Source: Plasmodium coatneyi (taxonomy: Eukaryota; Apicomplexa; Aconoidasida; Haemosporida; Plasmodiidae). From it: a DNA stretch of 64,000 nt. Within the stretch, counting starts at the first letter, position 1, and every line of letters begins with the position of its first letter. A program made the translations under genes and the position numbers. The stretch lies in contig NC_033567.1 in NCBI RefSeq assembly GCF_001680005.1, positions 2,232,001 through 2,296,000 on the forward strand, in the 5' to 3' direction. The notes beneath the pieces were generated by a model. That model did no database searches and was not told where the DNA came from. It was given only the letters and a program-made list of their open reading frames with translations. Shown piece after piece: positions 58,800-64,000 of this stretch.

Positions 58800-59130
58800 T
58801 ATTACCCAAAAAAGAAAAAAAATTGCCCTAAAATAAATTTGTAACAAAAGAAATTGCAAATAAAAAAAATTAGCCAAAAAAAAAAAATTACAAAAAAAAA
58901 GTTGTCAAAAAAGGAATTGTCCAAAAAAAGAAAAGAAATGCCCTAAAATATAAATTTGTCACACAGAAAAAAAAATTGCACCAAAAAAAAAAAATTGTCC
59001 AAAAGAACGCCCTAATATAGTTTTGTCAAAAAAAAAGTTGTCCAAAAAAAAATGCCGAAATATTAATTTGTCACACAGAAAAAATTGCACAAAAAAAAAA
59101 AAAAATTGCAAAAAAGAAGGAAAAAAGAGA
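58800..59130. repeat. A-rich degenerate repeat next to kir C
   Basis: About 330 bp of A-runs broken by short words such as 'ttgtccaaaa', 'ttgccctaaaata' and 'aatttgtcacacag', each occurring two or more times. The equivalent place beside kir B (54600-54710) holds a much shorter version, so the stretch has expanded in this duplicate. It lies between the two convergent kir tails. Confidence 0.75.
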
Positions 59131-59163
59131 AAGAAAAGGAAGAGGAGGAAGGGGAAACCTTTT

Positions 59164-61677
59164 TTACCTAGGATGATAAGTGATATTTCTTTGTCCCAGT
59201 TGCGCCTGTGACCTATTATTAGTCCCTGATCCTGCCCTTCTTGCTCTAAGTGACTCTTTATAGATTATAGATGCTCCATCTGACATGGAATTTGTTGTGG
59301 AATCTGCTATTGTGGAAGTGTCGTCCGCTGTTGAATATAGTGTGGACACTTCTGTAGAATCGTTTGTTAGCATATCAATGTTACGCCTAGCTGATCTCTT
59401 GTTCTTTTTTCCTCCTTTAAAATTGTTCTGGAACCGAAGAGGAAAGGAAGTGTACTGAAAAAAAGAAATGAGGTAGAGTGGGGTTAAAAGAGAAGTTGGA
59501 TATGCATTATGTACATAATGTACTTTTTAACATTTATTCTTATTCATATAAAAGTAAATATTAGTACACGTTATTATTTATACACCAAATTGCCATTTTA
59601 CCTTATATAAAAAGAAGGCAGCCGCTGGTATTCCAATTAGTGTGCCTACTGCAGTAGATACAGCAGGAACGGCAGTACCATCGTTACTTTCAGATGGGGA
59701 GCTATCTGCTGTTGAATTCCTTGGTGTAGGTACCACCACACAACTCAATTTTGACACTTCACTAAATTGCCCCTCGTCCAATTTGTCCCCAAGTTCTTTG
59801 CAAAATGCATTCGATTTCTGCTGCACCTCCTGCCCATAATATAATTGCATGGTTTCGTAAGAGGTTTTTATTTGTTTAAGGTAATTAGAGTAGTTCTGAG
59901 TACAATTGGAGGTGGACGAACCATCCGCACCAACACCACTTATTTGTTGTTGTATAGCGCCTTTGTCCTTGAGGTAATCAAATAGCAATTTTCTTTGCGG
60001 GAAATTTTTCCTATGATTCTTAGTGCATGTAAAAGTGCATCCATGATCAGTCTCCCATTCCTTCATTATTTTTTTAATTTTTTCCATAGTACTGCTGAAT
60101 GACTTTTTACGCTTAAATTCGCTCCATAACATATTTCCTAGCCAGAAATAGAGGAATTTGCAGGTTTCACTGTCCGTGGGGGTGCCACGTTTCATTGATG
60201 AGGCATAACAAAACGCCCCCACGATTTTGTCTATATAGTTCTTAATATTAGGAACATCCTCTTCTAATTTATTCTTCATTTGTAAGGGCCACGGAGTAAT
60301 TCCATTACAAAGATCATATCCTCCCTTGAATTTCTCATAGAATTCCTTATGTGAAGGTAATGATTCTTTTAAATTTTTCACCTACCAAAAGGAAAAAGGT
60401 AATTAACAATGTGTGCGCAAAAATACATAAGTACATATATGGTTCCATTCTACATTCGTTCATTCCACATTCTACATTTCGTTCGTTATCCATTTCTTTT
60501 TTTTTACATATTTCTTTTTTTTCTTTCTTTACATGTGTATAATTATTCACGTAGTATGTGTATATAATTATTCCATATTATAAGATGTGCCTATATATAG
60601 CACTTTTAAATGTGAACGTACCCCTAAAACTCCAGGTTCACCTGGAAGGCCGTCTTCCTCGGGCTCCTCGTCCAGGTCGACGAGGTCGACGTCTTGGACG
60701 TCGTCAGAGTCGGAGTCGTCTTCCGAAGAGGGAGCTGCGTCCTCCGGTTGCAGTGCATCCTTCACTTCCTTTACTGCATTACATGGTAATTGTGGTGGTT
60801 GACCCTTTTTTTGAAAATAGTTGTCATAATTCTTCTTAAATGCAGTACATGTTGCGTCACTTGCACAATAATTATTCATACTTTCATATGCTTTTTTAGC
60901 TTCCTGCCAGTGTTGGTTATACTCCTTCCAACAAGATTGTGGATTACCTCCCGGCAGCTGTTTTAACTTCTCAAAGTTATAACCGAAATCAAATAATTTT
61001 TTACTTTGGTCAAAATTGGTTTCGCCAAAGTCGTATAACACATTGTTGCACCCCTTCCCACATGGGAACTTCGGCCTCAGTTGACTGTATATTATCTCCA
61101 TGGCCTCCGAAAAGGGTTTATAGCCAAATAGTTTCCCATTTATTTTGTCACCTATCCAATAATATAAGAAATGACACCAGTCATCTTTGGGTTGGTCACT
61201 CCCATCCCGTCTATTACATGCACGACACCATGCATTGACAATTGGGCTGTGCAAAGTGCTATCTCTAATTCCGCGGAACGACCACGCATTGTAAACATCT
61301 TTTGCTATTTGCTCCTTGCTCTTTCCCTGTCCTCCAATTTGTTTACAATAATCTTCCTTCCCATCAAACTTAGCATATTCTATTTCTGAAGGTAATTGAA
61401 CTGAACCTGCGTCCCCCTAAAAAAAATATATATAGAATTGGTAACACAGGGAAGGACGTGGAGCATGGAAGTGGAATATGTATGCGTTCGTACATCTTTC
61501 TATTATATCATATATAAAATTGCTGCTGCATGCAAATATACACATAATGTTCCATTATGTTACTACGTTCTCTAAACATAGAAGAAGAAGGAGGTCTAAG
61601 GAAGGATAATTTTTTCCTTCCCTCATTTTTTGATGTTCGTTTTACTTTGTTCTTTTGTTCCTTACTGTTGGTGCCAT
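59164..61677 (-). CDS. kir: KIR/PIR variant antigen with two extracellular domains (kir C)
   Basis: Exons are 61677-61666 (MAPT), 61416-60622, 60381-59602 and 59454-59164, all phase 0 (625 aa). Exon 2 begins GDAGSVQLPSEIEYAK and contains CHFLYYWIGDKI and a very acidic linker of Asp, Glu and Ser. Exon 3 begins VKNLKESLPSHKEFYEKF, has CKFLYFWLGNM and ends in VGTLIGIPAAAFFLYK. Exon 4 is a tail that differs from kir B at only about five residues. Both splice borders of each intron are gt/ag. Its first exon and intron 1 share a stretch of about 60 nearly identical bases with kir A ('cacataatgttccattatg' and what follows, near 61540 and 52960). Function is by family, as for the other KIR genes. Confidence 0.9.
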
Positions 61678-62381
61678 TTTTTAATGGTATTCTTCCTACT
61701 TATGCATTATATATAATTATGCTGAAAAATGTTCATTCCTTTGTGCAGAGTGCACATATAAATGTGTGGGAAATTTTCACCCACCCCCTCTACGCTAATT
61801 ATGAGGGAAATATTGGAATTCCTTACTCCTCCTTCTTTCTTTTAAGCAAATAAACACATTCCTTATTTTCTGAATAATAACAATAAGACGTCACATACAT
61901 ATATATTGTATACGGTTTATATACATAACAGAATTATGAATATGAAAGACTGTGCTGCAATAGCAAAATGGAGAATGGAAGGGAAAAGTCGAAGTTCCCC
62001 CCTCCTCCTCAAAATGGCTGCTTACCCTCTTTATATATATATATATATATAGGAAAGAAATAACATAGAAGATGTTATAAAGAGGGGAAAAATGCGCTGC
62101 GCACTTATTAAATACGTATACATATAGAAGTGTGTGTATAACAGGTAAACTACTGACAAAAATGCGCGTACACCATTTATATATAACAGTAAAAATTTAT
62201 TTAAAATCCTTATATAAAATGTCGGAATAAATAACATGATCGACACTATTGCACACACATAAGGAAGAGAAGAAAGGGAAGGACGATGGGCGCATCGTCG
62301 TTTGCACATTTTGTACACATTTACAAAACGTTCCCACAAACTGTGCTGCGGATGTCCCCCCAAAAAATGTGGTAATGTCCC
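61678..62381. other. 5' flank of kir C
   Basis: 0.7 kb of AT-rich intergenic DNA with a TATA run (62036-62051). A short upstream frame, 62286-62375, starts MGASSFAHF and stops in frame 6 bases before the candidate start at 62382. It may be a 5'-UTR ORF of that candidate gene. It marks the edge between the kir cluster and core sequence. Confidence 0.5.
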
Positions 62382-63043
62382 ATGGGTAAATTCGTCGGCA
62401 TGGACCCCTCCCGTTCAGCGAAGCCAACCACGTATAACAACTTTGTCCATGAGGTTTTTTTCGTGGACACCACACATCTCGGCATTGATACACTCCAGGT
62501 GTGCAGCCCATCCCCTCCCTGCTCGCGAAGTAGAGAGCCATAAAACGTATGCGCCTTTGCATTTGTTTGCATCTGTTCGCACATTTTCCCGCATTCTCTC
62601 GCATGTACGAGCACACCCTAACGTGCTTGCCCACTTCCTTCCCTCCTTGTAGAAGGTCCGAAAGAACAACTGTGCTAGCATGCACATCGACTCTTTCATC
62701 TTTCTTAGCGTGGTCATCATGATCAAGGCGTACAAACTGCTCGTATGTACGCTTTCTCCCCCTCTACAAACAGCTTGATCCATAACGGCATCATGGGACG
62801 CGCACTCGGGTCACGAGTGCGCGTCGCGATCTAAGTTGTACACATGCTTTAATGTATTCCACCTCGCTTTGAACCAACCGCTTTTTCACCTCCGTGCTTC
62901 CCCACCCCTCTTCAGTGCGAGTGCAAAATCTCCCCCCTTTTGTCGAGACGTCCCAATTCGAGCAGGGCCTCCTCAAATACAGCGACATAAACATCCAAGT
63001 GCAATTAAACGCAAAAAGTAAACTCCTGCACACACATCGCTGA
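62382..63043 (+). CDS. Possible small multi-exon gene, incomplete model
   Basis: Three candidate exons are proposed: 62382-62498 (ATG, ends at CAG before gtgtgc), 62653-62746 (after a long pyrimidine tract and TGTAG) and 62916-63017 or to the stop at 63043 (after ctcttcag). They translate in register as MGKFVGMDPSRSAKPTTYNN... then a hydrophobic FIFLSVVIMIKAYKLL segment, then VQNLPPFVETSQF and SDINIQVQLNAK. A further open piece with NESFPLLINYIKQFY at 63135-63230 could be its end, but the implied introns (17-35 nt) are too short, so the 3' structure is unresolved. I do not recognise the product. A decayed gene is an alternative. Confidence 0.35.
62797..62825. other. GC-rich perfect hairpin
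   Basis: A 12-bp inverted repeat (gacgcgcactcg and its complement) with a 5-base loop 'ggtca'. It is unusually GC-rich for this genome and lies in a candidate intron (62747-62915) of the small plus-strand gene. No T-run follows that would suggest a terminator; a structured RNA is possible. Confidence 0.85.
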
Positions 63044-64000
63044 ACATAGAGAAGATTACGAGGGATCAGTCGAGATGACCATCACTTCCAACATAGTTGG
63101 AGAGGAAAACGTGTAAACATCATGTATAGCACACCTACATATCATTCGCCTGAATATAAAAAAAAGAACTTCGAAAACGAGTCCTTCCCCCTCCTCATCA
63201 ATTATATAAAGCAGTTTTACGCGAAGCAGTAACCTCCATAGTGAGATGATAAATGGGTTTTTCCTTTCGGGAAGTCTTTAAATGTTTTTTTTTTAATTTT
63301 TTTTCGTACAAAATTTTTTTTTGGCCGCATCATCGCATTTTCACCGTTACTGACGAAATGAAAATTGGCCCGAGCGCACACACATGACAGTACCGTGAGG
63401 AAGAATACCACATTGTGTTCATTTAATATGCCCATCATATCTGCTTCCTTTTCTTACCTCCTTTTTTTTTTTTTTTCTCATTCCTCCTGAATATGGTCCA
63501 CTGCGACAGCAGCTTTTCATTTTCATGCGCCGTCGGCGTAGAAAAAGGTGAGTGGTTGGGTAAGTTATGTAACATAACTGCACAAACTGATTATGTAGCT
63601 TAACTGCGCGCACTGCGGCGGCGCCACATAAAAGGGAAAAATAATTCTATGCAACTTTATTGCGCAAAATGAGGAGACGAATATCCCCCCCTCAGCTACG
63701 CAAAACGGGTGTGCCCACTCAAATGAGAGCCAAATGGACACACACAACAAACTGCACAATGTGACAATGCCACGACAACACGCAAGGGGTTTAAGCAACA
63801 ATTGGGTAAGAGGGTTAAGACAGCGAGATTCCCACCGGACCCGCGCTGGATTCGCAATGAAGGGACACTGAATCCCCATGGGCTTCTGCGGGATTCCCAC
63901 TGGTTGCCCAATTGCGATAACTAAGCCACATAAAAAAAAATCAGTCCGCAGTTAAATCAACCGCTGAACTCTTTTTTTTTTTTTTTTTTTTTTTTTCTCT
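63044..64000. other. Unassigned right end of the window
   Basis: It contains T-runs near 63290, 63470 and 63970. At 63493 an ATG opens an 18-codon frame (MVHCDSSFSFSCAVGVEK) that ends at a good donor (G|gtgagt at 63547-63548); it could be the first exon of a gene beyond the window. Near 63830-63905 'gattcccac' occurs twice and 'ggattc' is repeated. Nothing else is supported. Confidence 0.4.

Noticed and set aside
62197..62685. Minus-strand 162-codon frame
   Set aside because: It is rich in Cys, Arg and Trp with no domain, and the opposite strand has better splice signals.
1..64000. tRNA, rRNA or transposon genes
   Set aside because: No cloverleaf-type box pairs, rRNA-like stretches, transposase or reverse transcriptase frames were recognised by eye; a covariance-model scan would be decisive.

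Overview
The window is nuclear DNA of a malaria parasite. It contains kelch13 (K13), a SICAvar gene and several kir/pir genes, plus long poly-A/T and purine/pyrimidine tracts. SICAvar together with kir points to Plasmodium knowlesi or its close simian relative P. coatneyi; I cannot separate the two from sequence alone. The core genes keep the order familiar from the P. falciparum K13 neighbourhood (VPS13-like, K13, UDP-GlcNAc pyrophosphorylase, a conserved protein, RAD5), but variant-antigen genes interrupt it.

Layout. 1-8547 (+) is the 3' part of a giant VPS13-like lipid-transfer protein whose reading frame is open from base 1. 10088-18642 (+) is a complete SICAvar gene; I resolve 11 exons (1,656 codons, all splice phases consistent) whose introns hold a 19-bp minisatellite, polypurine tracts and a long palindrome. 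21756-23894 (+) is K13. 25284-26891 (+) is UDP-N-acetylglucosamine pyrophosphorylase. 27064-28539 (-) is a three-exon conserved protein. 29540-34252 (-) is RAD5, for which three exons join what look like two separate reading frames (HIRAN, SNF2 ATPase, RING). 37499-40132 (+) is a Cdt1-like replication licensing factor. 42237-43658 (-) is the tRNA methyltransferase Trm11. 48315-49283 (+) is an unrecognised conserved-looking protein.

From 50711 to 61677 there is a kir cluster: three minus-strand genes, each with two tandem extracellular PIR-type domains, one transmembrane segment and a Ser/Thr-rich cytoplasmic exon. Two orphan plus-strand copies of a kir cytoplasmic exon lie tail-to-tail with the second and third genes. 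The second/third gene blocks are a diverged tandem duplication of about 4.2-4.4 kb. Past the cluster, at 62382-63043, there are signs of a small multi-exon plus-strand gene that I could not complete.

The housekeeping genes cover lipid transfer, endocytosis/artemisinin response, sugar-nucleotide synthesis, replication licensing, DNA repair and tRNA modification. The SICAvar and kir genes encode surface antigens of the infected red cell. The most notable signals are structural: exon fusion and a splice-site palindrome in the SICAvar gene, a duplicated SICAvar 3' element, mosaic two-domain kir genes and orphan kir tail exons. I found no convincing new biological system. No tRNA, rRNA, CRISPR array or transposon was recognised.
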